Below, piece by piece: positions 18,786 to 26,696 of a stretch of 64,000 nt of DNA. The translations under genes and the position numbers were made by a program. Position 1 is the first letter of the stretch. Every line of letters starts with the position of its first letter. The notes under the pieces are model-generated. The model saw only the letters and a program-made list of their open reading frames with translations, ran no database searches and was not told the DNA's origin. The DNA comes from Cellulosimicrobium cellulans (GTDB lineage: Bacteria > Actinomycetota > Actinomycetes > Actinomycetales > Cellulomonadaceae), in the NCBI RefSeq assembly GCF_016907755.1, contig NZ_JAFBCN010000001.1:4154001-4218000 (forward strand), in the 5' to 3' direction.

Positions 18786-20192
18786 ATGGAACGCATCGTC
18801 GTCGTCGGTGGGGGCTACGCAGGGTTCACGGCGGCCCGGGAGCTCGAGCAGCGCCTGCGGCGCGAGCTGCGCCGCGGCGAGGTCGAGGTGGTCCTGGTCG
18901 ACCCGCGCCCGTACATGACGTACCAGCCGTTCCTGCCGGAGGTGGTCGCGGGCTCGGTCGAGGCGCGGCACGCCGCCGTCGCGCACCGCAGCCACCTGCG
19001 CCGGACCCGCCTGGTGGACGGGACGGTCGAGCGCGTGGACCACGCACGCCGCACGGTCGTCGTGCGGCCGCGCTCGGGCGAACCGTACGACCTGACGTAC
19101 GACACGGTCGTCGTGACCGCGGGCGCCGTGACGCGCGTGTTCCCCGTGCCGGGCGTCGCCGAGCACGCGATCGGCATGAAGCACGTCGAGGAGGCCGTCG
19201 CGATCCGCGACCGCCTGCTCACGTCGTTCGACCGCGCCGCGAGCCTGCCCGTCGGGCCGGAGCGCGAGCGGCTGCTCACGGTGACGTTCGTCGGTGGCGG
19301 GTTCTCGGGCGTCGAGGGGTTCGCCGAGCTCCTGTCGCTCGCGCACGACCTCACGCGCGTCTACCCCGAGATCGACCCGGCGGAGCTGCGGTTCCACCTC
19401 GTCGAGCGCAACCCGCGCCTCCTGCCGGAGGTGACCGAACGCCCGGGGCGGTGGGTCGTGCGCGAGCTCGAGCGCCGGGGCGCGCACGTGCACCTGGAGG
19501 CCGGGCTCGTGTCCGCCGAGGGTGGGGTCGTGACGCTCTCGACCGGCGAGTCGTTCGCCACGGGGCTGCTCGTGTGGACGGCGGGCAACGCGGCGAACCC
19601 CGTCGTCGCGACGCACACGGACCTGCCCGTGGACGCGCGCGGCTACCTCGTCACCCGGCCCGATCTGCGGGTCGGCACCGTGGACGACACGGTCCCCGAC
19701 GCGTGGGCCGCGGGCGACGGCGCCGCCGTCCCCGACCTGGCGGTCCCGCGGCCGGGCGCGCTCACGGTCCCTAACGCGCAGCACGCCGTGCGGCAGGGCC
19801 GGCTCCTGGCCCGCAACCTCGTCGCGGCCCGGCGCGGTCGGGCCACGCATCCCTACGTGCACGGCAGCCTCGGGGTCGTCGCGACGCTCGGCCTCGGCTC
19901 GGGCGTGTTCGAGTACCGGCGGATCGTCGTGCGCGGGCGCCTCGCGTGGCTCATGCACCGCGGGTACCACGTGCTCGCGATCCCGACCTGGGAGCGCACG
20001 GCCCGCGTGGTCGCCGTGTGGGCGACGGGCGCGCTGTTCGGGCGCGACGTCGTCTCGCTCGCCGCGGTGCAGCGCCCGCGCGAGGCGTTCGTCGCCGGGG
20101 CGACGGCGACCGCCGCCACCGCGAGCGTCACCACCACGCCGGCGCGACAGGTACCGGAACCCGCCGCGCAAGAACCTCTGCGCGCGGCCTGA
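18786..20192 (+). CDS. FAD/NAD(P)-dependent oxidoreductase, type II NADH dehydrogenase-like
   Basis: 468 residues. Two Rossmann motifs: IVVVGGGYAGFTAARELEQ at the N-terminus for FAD and VTFVGGGFSGVEGFAEL near residue 165 for NAD(P)H. LLVWTAGNAANPVV and the flavin motif AWAAGDGAAVPD follow, with NAQHAVRQGRLLARNL toward the C-terminus. This is the layout of single-subunit NADH:quinone oxidoreductases (Ndh) that feed electrons to the menaquinone pool from the cytoplasmic face. ATG 18786 has AGGAGG 7-8 nt upstream. The C-terminal ~40 residues are Ala/Thr-rich without motif. Confidence 0.88.
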   Translation: MERIVVVGGGYAGFTAARELEQRLRRELRRGEVEVVLVDPRPYMTYQPFLPEVVAGSVEARHAAVAHRSHLRRTRLVDGTVERVDHARRTVVVRPRSGEPYDLTYDTVVVTAGAVTRVFPVPGVAEHAIGMKHVEEAVAIRDRLLTSFDRAASLPVGPERERLLTVTFVGGGFSGVEGFAELLSLAHDLTRVYPEIDPAELRFHLVERNPRLLPEVTERPGRWVVRELERRGAHVHLEAGLVSAEGGVVTLSTGESFATGLLVWTAGNAANPVVATHTDLPVDARGYLVTRPDLRVGTVDDTVPDAWAAGDGAAVPDLAVPRPGALTVPNAQHAVRQGRLLARNLVAARRGRATHPYVHGSLGVVATLGLGSGVFEYRRIVVRGRLAWLMHRGYHVLAIPTWERTARVVAVWATGALFGRDVVSLAAVQRPREAFVAGATATAATASVTTTPARQVPEPAAQEPLRAA

Positions 20193-20367
20193 GACCGCCG
20201 TCCGGGTCCGACGGCCCGCCCCGACCGCCGGCCCCGGACGGCTGCACCGAGAGGCGCCGGAGAACGGGGAGAGCCACGGGGATCACGCGCCCGCCGTCCG
20301 CGTTCTCCGGGCGACCGACCGGTGGGCGACGAGCGCACCGGCACCGCACGAGTGCGAGGATCGACGC

Positions 20368-20859
20368 ATGACGACCGAGCCAGCCACCACGCCGCAGACG
20401 GGCACCGACGAGATCGCCCCGTCGTCGCCGTCGCCCACGGACGCCCTGTGGGTCGAGCGCACGGGCGTGCGCACGTACACGGGCCACTCCGCGCGCGGCG
20501 CGCAGGTGCTCATCGGGCCCGCGAGCGAGGGCGCGGTGTTCACGCCGGGCGAGCTGCTGAAGATCGCGCTGGCCGCGTGCGCGGGCATGAGCTCGGACCG
20601 CACGTTCGCGCGCCGCCTCGGCGACGACTACGCGGTGACGATCCACGCCGAGGGCGTCAAGGACCTGCCCGAGGACCGCTACCCCGAGATCACGGAGCGG
20701 TTCGAGATCGACCTGTCCTCGCTCGACGACGAGGCGCGCGAGCGCCTGCTCACGGTCGCCGAGCGGGCGATCGAGAAGACCTGCACAGTGGGACGGACGA
20801 TCAAGGCCGGCGCGACCGTGCACACGGTGTTCCAGCAGCCGGGCGGCAGCGTCGAGTGA
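20368..20859 (+). CDS. OsmC/Ohr-family peroxide-reducing protein
   Basis: 163 residues. The two reactive cysteines of the OsmC/Ohr fold are present: LAACAGMSSD near residue 71 and EKTCTVGRTI near residue 136. VFTPGELLKIALAACAG is the usual helix preceding the first. These proteins reduce organic hydroperoxides using dithiol donors. A ~30-residue Thr/Pro-rich head is variable. ATG 20368 follows GAGGAT by 6 nt (weak leaderless candidate); no clear ribosome binding site. Next gene begins 39 nt after its stop. Confidence 0.88.
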   Translation: MTTEPATTPQTGTDEIAPSSPSPTDALWVERTGVRTYTGHSARGAQVLIGPASEGAVFTPGELLKIALAACAGMSSDRTFARRLGDDYAVTIHAEGVKDLPEDRYPEITERFEIDLSSLDDEARERLLTVAERAIEKTCTVGRTIKAGATVHTVFQQPGGSVE

Positions 20860-20898
20860 CGACCGGGCCGTGAGGCCCGACCGACGACGGGAGGCGTG

Positions 20899-21840
20899 AT
20901 GGCGCACGAGCAGCCGTCCGGTACGCCGGACTACGGGACGTGGGACCCCCAGGGGACTCCCCCGTCGGACGCCGTCGCGCGGCGCGGTCGCCGCGGCGTC
21001 CGGGCCCCGCAGGACGCGCCCGTCGACGCGACGGACTGGGCCGCCTACCGGCCCACGCCGCTGCTCGACGCGGCGCTCGACAAGGCCGTGACGATCCCGT
21101 CCCACGTGATCCGGGCGCACGTGGACGGCGTGCGCCGCCGGAACCCGGAGGCGAGCCCCGCGCAGGTCGTGCGGATCCTCGAGCGCGAGTACCTGCTCGT
21201 CATCCAGGCCGCGGGCGGCGCCGTGGGCGCGGCCGCAGCCATCCCGTCGGTGGGCACCGGCGTGGGGATCGCGCTGACGTCGAGCGACATCGCGACCTTC
21301 TTCGCGTCGTCGGCCGCGTTCGCGCTCGCGGTGGCGGACGTGCACGGGATCGCCGTGGACGACGTCGCGCGCCGCCGCGCCCTCCTCCTCGCGACCGTGC
21401 TCGGCGAGAAGGGCGCCCGCGACGTCGAGCGCGCCACCCAGGGCTCCGGACTCGCGTGGGGCAAGGTCCTGCTCACGAGCATGCCCGCCGGGACGCTCGT
21501 CAAGGTGAACAAGGCGCTCGGCAACCGCTTCCTGCGCACCCAGCTCGCCAAGCAGTCCGGCCTCGCGATCGGCCGCCTCGTCCCGTTCGGCATCGGGGCG
21601 GTCGTGGGCGTCGCCGGGGCGCGAGCGCTCGGGCACGGCGTGATCGGCCAGTCCCGGCGCGCGTTCGGGCCGCCGCCGTCGGTGTTCGGGCGTCTGCTGG
21701 AGGTCGTCGAGTCACCGGTCGAGGACGCGCCGCCGCGGCTCGTCCCCGTGCCCGACGACGCGGCGAGCCCTCGGCGCCGCCGTCGCCTCCTGCCCGGGCG
21801 CGGGCGGCGGGACCACTCCCCCGCGCGCGACGCGGAGTGA
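20899..21840 (+). CDS. Conserved actinobacterial protein, EcsC-like
   Basis: 313 residues. Core (residues ~50-230): a helical segment VIRAHVDGVRRRNPEASPAQVVRILEREYL, then Gly/Ala-rich hydrophobic helices GAVGAAAAIPSVGTGVGIALTSSDIATF and GLAIGRLVPFGIGAVVGVAGAR. The Gly-rich 'PSVGTG' helix and following Asp resemble EcsC-family proteins, a weak recognition. Basic Pro-rich tail. ATG with GGGAGG 5 nt upstream; an adjacent GTG one codon earlier is less likely. Precedes the SRPBCC gene by 17 nt, probably one operon. Function unknown. Confidence 0.7.
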   Translation: MAHEQPSGTPDYGTWDPQGTPPSDAVARRGRRGVRAPQDAPVDATDWAAYRPTPLLDAALDKAVTIPSHVIRAHVDGVRRRNPEASPAQVVRILEREYLLVIQAAGGAVGAAAAIPSVGTGVGIALTSSDIATFFASSAAFALAVADVHGIAVDDVARRRALLLATVLGEKGARDVERATQGSGLAWGKVLLTSMPAGTLVKVNKALGNRFLRTQLAKQSGLAIGRLVPFGIGAVVGVAGARALGHGVIGQSRRAFGPPPSVFGRLLEVVESPVEDAPPRLVPVPDDAASPRRRRRLLPGRGRRDHSPARDAE

Positions 21841-21857
21841 CGCGCCCGGGCCGAGCC

Positions 21858-22388
21858 GTGCGGCGGGTCGCCGTGGCACGCGAGCTCGACGTCGACGCGT
21901 CCGTCGCGTTCGCGTGGGTCGCCGACCCGCGCACGCACCCGCGCTGGATCCCGCTCACCGTCCTGGCGACCCCCGCGGCCCGCGGCCCGGAGGTCGGCGA
22001 CCGCTTCACGATGGTGAGCGGGCCGCGCGTCGGGCGCACGGGGCGAGGCTTCACCGACCGCATGGTGGTCGAGTCGCTCGACCGCCCGTCCGTCGCGGCG
22101 GGCCCGACCGGGAGCACGCGGGTGCACAAGCTCGGTCCTGTCCTGCTCGGCGACGCGGGGTTCGACGTCGTCCCGCTCGGCCGCGGTCGCTGCCGCGTCG
22201 TGTGGTGGGAGGAGGCGTACCTCGCCGGACCGGTCCCCCGCGCGGTGACCGCACCGCTCGTCGGGCTCGCGCTGCGCGTGATGATGCACGTGTCGCTGCG
22301 ACGCCTCGAGGACCGTCTGTCCGCCCGCCGCTCGGGTGCGTCCCGCCGTCGTGCCGGGCGCTCACGCGGCAGCACCGGAAGTCGGTGA
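21858..22388 (+). CDS. SRPBCC-family (START-like) protein
   Basis: 176 residues. N-terminal strand-helix ARELDVDASVAFAWVADPRTHPRWIPLT is the classic polyketide-cyclase/START opening, followed by VGDRFTMVSGPRV and FTDRMVVESLDRP strands and a final amphipathic helix LRRLEDRLSARRSG. The fold binds hydrophobic ligands; ligand unknown. GTG 21858 is chosen as the first in-frame start after the upstream stop; GTG 21873 is an alternative. The last 27 nt overlap the convergent MFS gene's 3' end. Likely co-transcribed with the EcsC-like gene. Confidence 0.78.
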   Translation: MRRVAVARELDVDASVAFAWVADPRTHPRWIPLTVLATPAARGPEVGDRFTMVSGPRVGRTGRGFTDRMVVESLDRPSVAAGPTGSTRVHKLGPVLLGDAGFDVVPLGRGRCRVVWWEEAYLAGPVPRAVTAPLVGLALRVMMHVSLRRLEDRLSARRSGASRRRAGRSRGSTGSR

Positions 22389-23783
22389 GACCGCCGGCGC
22401 GCGGAGCGCAGGGGCGAGCACGGCCACGAGCGCTGCGGCGACGACGGCGAGCCAGAACGGCGTGGCGCCCGCGGCAGCGGGCCACCCTCCGGCGCCGGAG
22501 CCGCCGGCCGCAGCGAGGATCGCCGCCAGGACGGCGACCCCCAGCGCCCCGCCGAGCTGGTTGCCGATGAAGAGCACGGTGCTGCCCGAGGGGACGAGCG
22601 GGACCGGCAGCGCGCGGTAGACCGCGGAGACGGTCGGGCTGCCGATCGAGCCGAGGCCCAGCCCGATCGCGAGGGACGCGAGGACGAACACCGCGAACGG
22701 GGTCGAAGGTCCGCTCGTGACGAGGAGGACCGCTCCGACCAGGGCGACGACCGCGCCCGCCGCGACCGGGCGGGGCGCGCCGAGCCGGTCGCTCAACCGA
22801 CCCGCGACGGGCATCGCGACGAGCGTCCCGACGGCGTACGGCACGAGCATCGCGCCCGCGACGGACGCCGAGAGCCCGGCGACGCTCACGAGGTACTGCG
22901 GCAGGCCGAAGAACAGCGGGTAGATCGACAGGCCGAGCAGCGCCATGATGACGATGCCCGGGGCGAACCCCGGGTACCGGAACGTGCCGAGGTCGACGAT
23001 CGCCGCCGCCCCGCGACGCCGGGCGACGAGCACGAAGGCGACGAAGCCCAGCGCCGACACGACGACGAACGCGACGAGCCCGCCGTCGACACCGGCCGCG
23101 GCCCCGCGGGAGAGCGCGACGAGCGCGGTCGACGTCGCGGTGGCGAGGAGCGCGAGGCCGACCACGTCGAGCCGGACCGGCGTCCGCTCGGCGTCGCGGA
23201 CCGCCACGACCGACCCGACGAGCACGACCACCCCGAGCACGGCGATGAGCCCGAGCGACCACCGCCAGCCCACGGTGTCCGCGGCGACGCCGCCGAGCAC
23301 CGGCCCGGCGAGCGGGCCGATCGACATCGCGGCAGCGACGACGCCCATGACCCGGCCCATCCGCGCCGGGCCCGCGGCGCGCGCGACGGCGGTGAGCATG
23401 AGCGGCTCGAGCGCGCCGCCCCCGAGTCCCTGGACCCCGCGCGCGACGACGAGCGTCCCCAGGTCGGGGGCGAGCGCCGCCGCCGTCGCCCCGACGACGA
23501 ACACCGCGAGGCCCGTGAGCCACGTGGCGCGCACCCCGAACCGCAGGCTCGCCCACCCCCCGAGCGGGATCGCGACGGCGGTCGCGAGGAGGTACGCCGT
23601 CGTGACCCAGTGGACCGACGCTCCCGCGCCGAGCTCGGCCGACAGCGCGGGGACCGTGGCCCCGACGACCGTCGTGGCGAGCAGGGCCAGCACCCCGCCC
23701 GCGGTGAGGAGCACGATGCCGGCGCTGGAGCTCGTCGCGCCGCGGCGGGCGGTGAACTCGTCGGTAGTCTCTACTGAACTCAT
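22362..23783 (-). CDS. MFS multidrug efflux transporter, DHA2/EmrB-like
   Basis: 473 residues with about 14 hydrophobic segments. Motif A/B/C landmarks: GASVHWVTTAYLLATAVAIPLGGWASLRFGVR (loop 2-3), VVARGVQGLGGGALEP, and GPLAGPVLGGVAADTVGWRWSLGLIAVLG, the proton antiporter motif C of 14-TM drug exporters. Drug specificity cannot be told. It is divergent from a TetR regulator, and its start codon lies inside a palindromic operator. TATAGT ends 6 nt before ATG 23783, so the message is likely leaderless. Confidence 0.9.
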   Translation of the reverse strand: MSSVETTDEFTARRGATSSSAGIVLLTAGGVLALLATTVVGATVPALSAELGAGASVHWVTTAYLLATAVAIPLGGWASLRFGVRATWLTGLAVFVVGATAAALAPDLGTLVVARGVQGLGGGALEPLMLTAVARAAGPARMGRVMGVVAAAMSIGPLAGPVLGGVAADTVGWRWSLGLIAVLGVVVLVGSVVAVRDAERTPVRLDVVGLALLATATSTALVALSRGAAAGVDGGLVAFVVVSALGFVAFVLVARRRGAAAIVDLGTFRYPGFAPGIVIMALLGLSIYPLFFGLPQYLVSVAGLSASVAGAMLVPYAVGTLVAMPVAGRLSDRLGAPRPVAAGAVVALVGAVLLVTSGPSTPFAVFVLASLAIGLGLGSIGSPTVSAVYRALPVPLVPSGSTVLFIGNQLGGALGVAVLAAILAAAGGSGAGGWPAAAGATPFWLAVVAAALVAVLAPALRAPAVSPTSGAAA

Positions 23784-23809
23784 GCGTTCACTATACGCAC
23801 GAGTTCAGT
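23773..23809. promoter_or_regulatory. 37-bp palindromic TetR operator covering the MFS promoter and start
   Basis: ACTGAACTCATGCGT and ACGCACGAGTTCAGT are inverted (14 of 15) around TCACTAT. The MFS ATG (23781-23783) and its -10 TATAGT (23790-23795) are inside the element. On the other strand tetR has -10 TAGGAT at 23826-23831, 6 nt before ATG 23838. One bound repressor dimer pair would shut the exporter gene and likely affect tetR. Confidence 0.8.
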
Positions 23810-23837
23810 CTGCACAACCCCCCGGTAGGATCGGGTC

Positions 23838-24464
23838 ATGGTCACCGTCCAGCCCCGCACCGACCGCCGCGAGGCGATGCTCGACGCCGCGCTCGAGGTG
23901 TTCTCCCGCGACGGCTACGACGGCGGCAACATCGACGAGATCGCGCGGGTCGCGGGCGTCGCGAAGCCGACCGTCTACAGCCACTTCGGCGACAAGGCCA
24001 CGCTGTTCGAGGAGACCCTGCGCCGCGGCGCGCGGCGCGCGAACGAGCGGGTCGACACCGTGATCGACGCGATCGACCTCGACGGCGACGACCTGCGCGG
24101 CGAGCTGACGCGGCTCGGCGACGCCCTCGTCGGCTGCGTGACGCACGACGACGGGGCCGCCGTGATCCGGCTCCAGCTCGGCGAGCGCGCGCGGTTCCCC
24201 GAGGTCGTCGACGAGGTGAGCCGGGGCAGCCGGGAACGCACGATCGACCGGCTCGCGGGCAAGCTCGCCCAGCTCGCGACCGCGGGGCGGCTGCGCGTGC
24301 GCGACCCGCGTCGCGCGGCCCGCCAGCTCCTCGCGCTCGTGGCCGACGACGCGCTCGTCACGAGCGGGTACGGGTCGCGCGTGCTCGACCCGGGCGAGCT
24401 GCGCGGCACGATCGACGACGGCGTGGACACGTTCCTCGCGGCGTTCGGCCCGGGCGAGGACTGA
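23838..24464 (+). CDS. TetR/AcrR-family repressor of the adjacent exporter
   Basis: 208 residues. N-terminal helix-turn-helix: RREAMLDAALEVFSRDGYDGGNIDEIARVAGVAKPTVYSHFGDKATLFEETL (residues ~9-60). The C-terminal ligand domain contains RLQLGERARFPEVVDEV, as in AcrR-like multidrug sensors. Divergent from the MFS exporter with 54 bp between starts, and the shared 37-bp palindrome makes autoregulated control of the exporter very likely. ATG 23838 probably heads a leaderless mRNA. Convergent with padR; a 27-bp perfect hairpin lies between them. Confidence 0.92.
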   Translation: MVTVQPRTDRREAMLDAALEVFSRDGYDGGNIDEIARVAGVAKPTVYSHFGDKATLFEETLRRGARRANERVDTVIDAIDLDGDDLRGELTRLGDALVGCVTHDDGAAVIRLQLGERARFPEVVDEVSRGSRERTIDRLAGKLAQLATAGRLRVRDPRRAARQLLALVADDALVTSGYGSRVLDPGELRGTIDDGVDTFLAAFGPGED

Positions 24465-24492
24465 ACGCCCACCGGGTCGGCGGACGCAGAGA

Positions 24493-24554
24493 CGCCGAAC
24501 CCGGGGTTGCCGGCCACCCCTGGCTGCGGGTGGCCGGCAACCCCGGGTTCGGCG
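24493..24554. terminator. 27-bp perfect inverted repeat between convergent tetR and padR
   Basis: Arms 24493-24519 and 24528-24554 are exact complements (left arm begins CGCCGAACCCGGGGTTG) around an 8-nt loop. It lies 29 nt past the tetR stop and 15 nt past the padR stop. Likely bidirectional terminator; no T-tract on either strand. Confidence 0.8.
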
Positions 24555-24568
24555 GGGTGCGGCGAGGG

Positions 24569-25477
24569 TCAGGCCGTGGGCTCGTCCTCGGCCGGGGCGT
24601 CCGCGACGGGAGCGTCCTCGACCGCGGCGCCCGACGGCGCGGGGTCGTCGCTCGGCGCCGAGGCGTCCGGCACCGCCGGGCCCGCGAGGATCAGGTAGAG
24701 CTCGCGGCGCGTGCGCTCGAGGAGCTCCGCCGCGGCCTGCGCCTGCTCGTCGGTACCCGTGCGGGCGACCTGGTGGACCGCCGCGGCGACGGCCTCGACG
24801 CCCGCGCGCAGCTCGCGCCGCGAGCGCCCGCCGCGACCGGCGGCGTCGGCGAACGGGTCGCCCAGCTCGGCCGCGTGCTCCGCGACGTACGCGGTGCCCG
24901 CCTCGGTGAGCGTCGCGAGGCGGCGCCCGCCGTCGGCCGAGAGCTCGACGAGCCCCTCGTCCTGGAGCAGGTTCAGCGCCGGGTAGACCGCGCCGGGGCT
25001 CGGGCGCCACTGGCCCTCGCTCCGCTCGGCGATCTCCTGGATGACCTGGTAGCCGTGCATGGGCTGCTCCGCGAGGAGCAGCAGGACGGCGGCGCGGACG
25101 TCGCCGCGGCCGGCGCGACCGGGACCGCGACCCCGACCGCCGTGACGACGGCCGCCGTGGCCCGGGCCGAACCCGGGACCGCCGGGTCCGCCCGGCCCGA
25201 AGCCCGGGCCGAACCCTCGCCGGTCGTCGGCCGGCCCGCCGGGAACGAAGCCCCGTCCGCCGTCGGCCGGGCCGCCGAACCCGCGGCCACCGCCGCGGCG
25301 CGCGCCGCCCCGACCTCGGGGACCGTCGCCGCGGAACCAGGCCGCGTCGTCGGGCACGGGCGGGAAGCCGTCGCGACGACGGCGGTCCGGGCGCGGCCCG
25401 GGACGCTCGCCGAACGGCTGGGACATGTTCTGGACGTTGTCCGGGGTCCTGCCCCGGTGCTGGTGTGTGTAGCTCAT
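24569..25477 (-). CDS. PadR-family regulator with long Gly/Arg-rich N-terminal extension
   Basis: 302 residues. Residues ~1-120 are a Gly/Arg/Pro-rich low-complexity region (RGGGRGFGG, GFGPGFGPGG repeats). The winged-helix PadR domain follows: AVLLLLAEQPMHGYQVIQEIAERSEGQWRPSPGAVYPALNLLQDEGLVE. The C-terminal helix pair RRELRAGVEAVAAAVHQVAR and LERTRRELYLILAG should dimerise. Typical PadR proteins lack such a head; this form occurs near drug exporters in actinobacteria. ATG has AGGAGA ~8 nt upstream. The promoter (25586-25614) overlaps a palindrome, suggesting autoregulation; divergent from the DDAH/rocD operon. Confidence 0.88.
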   Translation of the reverse strand: MSYTHQHRGRTPDNVQNMSQPFGERPGPRPDRRRRDGFPPVPDDAAWFRGDGPRGRGGARRGGGRGFGGPADGGRGFVPGGPADDRRGFGPGFGPGGPGGPGFGPGHGGRRHGGRGRGPGRAGRGDVRAAVLLLLAEQPMHGYQVIQEIAERSEGQWRPSPGAVYPALNLLQDEGLVELSADGGRRLATLTEAGTAYVAEHAAELGDPFADAAGRGGRSRRELRAGVEAVAAAVHQVARTGTDEQAQAAAELLERTRRELYLILAGPAVPDASAPSDDPAPSGAAVEDAPVADAPAEDEPTA

Positions 25478-25573
25478 GGGATGTGTCTCCTGTGTTCGTG
25501 GGGCTCCGGGTGATCCGCGGAGCGGTGGCGGGCCGGTGCGGCCTCGCGGTGGTCGCGAGCCGCGTCTCGGCTC

Positions 25574-25614
25574 AGCGATACGGTAACGATATATCGCTAG
25601 ACTATCGATGTCAA
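25574..25614 (-). promoter_or_regulatory. padR promoter overlapped by a palindromic operator
   Basis: On the minus strand: -35 TTGACA (25609-25614), 17-nt spacer, -10 TATCGT (25586-25591). The palindrome AGCGATA-N11-TATCGCT (25574-25598), with an inner CGATATATCG (25587-25596), covers the -10. This AT-rich island is striking in such GC-rich DNA and fits a PadR binding site. Confidence 0.7.
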
Positions 25615-25781
25615 CACCCTATGCACGAGCGCGTCGCCCCAGGACGCGCGCGGGCGGCGGACGTACGCTGGCATCCAGCAGCCAACCGGCAGCCCACCAG
25701 CACCACCGGACGCCAACCCTCGTCCGGCCACCACCCGGGCCGCACCACCCCGGCGGGCCCGGCTCCCGCGAGGAGGCGGCG

Positions 25782-26696
25782 ATGCGCCCAGGCCAGCCCC
25801 GGCACTACCTCATGTGCCGGCCCACGTACTTCACCGTGAGCTACGAGATCAACCCGTGGATGGACCGGCGCACCCCGGTCGACACCCCGCTCGCGGTCGC
25901 CCAGTGGGAGCGCCTGCGCGACACCTACCGCGACCTCGGCCACGCCGTCGAGACGATCGATCCCGTCCCAGGCCTGCCGGACATGGTCTACGCCGCGAAC
26001 GGCGCGACCGTCGTCGACGGCCTCGTCTACTCCGCGCGCTTCGCCCACCCCGAGCGCGGCCCCGAGGGCCCCGCCTACCTCAAGTGGTTCGCCGACCACG
26101 GCTACGTCACCCACCTCGCCGAGCACGTCAACGAGGGCGAGGGCGACCTCCTCGTGGCGGGCGACGTCGTGCTCGCCGGGACGGGCTTCCGCACCGAGCG
26201 CGCCGCGCACGCCGAGGCCGCCGCGCTGTGGGGGCGCGAGGTCGTGACGCTCGAGCTCGTCGACCCGCGCTTCTACCACCTCGACACCGCGCTCACCGTG
26301 CTGCGCGGAGGATCCGGCTCGGCCCCCGGTGCCCAGGTGCCCGACGGCGACGCCCACCCCGGCCTCACCGGCCCGCCGCCCGTGGACGTCGTCTACTACC
26401 CGCCCGCGTTCTCGCCCGCGGCGCAGGAGGTGCTCCGCGAGCGCTACCCCGACGCGCTCCTCGCGACCGAGGAGGACGCCGTCGTGCTCGGCCTCAACGC
26501 GGTGAGCGACGGGGCGCACGTCGTGCACGCCCCGCGCGCCGAGGGGCTCGCCGCCGCGCTGCGGGAGCGCGGCTACGAGACGATCGCCGTCGACACGTCC
26601 GAGCTGCTGCGCGGAGGCGGCGGCGCCAAGTGCTGCACGTTGGAGATCCGCGAGCTGACGCCCGGGTCGCGGTCCACGACGGGGAGCGCGTCGTGA
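25782..26696 (+). CDS. Dimethylarginine dimethylaminohydrolase (DDAH)-type amidinohydrolase
   Basis: 304 residues, guanidino-modifying (pentein) fold. Motifs: MCRPTYFTVSYEINPWM near the start, PDMVYAANGATVVDG, GEGDLLVAGDVVLAGTGFRTE, catalytic His166 in FYHLDTAL and a catalytic cysteine (284 or 285) in GGGAKCCTLEIR. DDAH yields citrulline from methylarginine; related enzymes act on arginine to give citrulline or ornithine. Context favours arginine/ornithine catabolism because the next gene is ornithine aminotransferase. ATG 25782 follows AGGAGG by 5 nt; an earlier in-frame start lacks homology. GTGA stop/start overlap with rocD. Confidence 0.86.
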   Translation: MRPGQPRHYLMCRPTYFTVSYEINPWMDRRTPVDTPLAVAQWERLRDTYRDLGHAVETIDPVPGLPDMVYAANGATVVDGLVYSARFAHPERGPEGPAYLKWFADHGYVTHLAEHVNEGEGDLLVAGDVVLAGTGFRTERAAHAEAAALWGREVVTLELVDPRFYHLDTALTVLRGGSGSAPGAQVPDGDAHPGLTGPPPVDVVYYPPAFSPAAQEVLRERYPDALLATEEDAVVLGLNAVSDGAHVVHAPRAEGLAAALRERGYETIAVDTSELLRGGGGAKCCTLEIRELTPGSRSTTGSAS

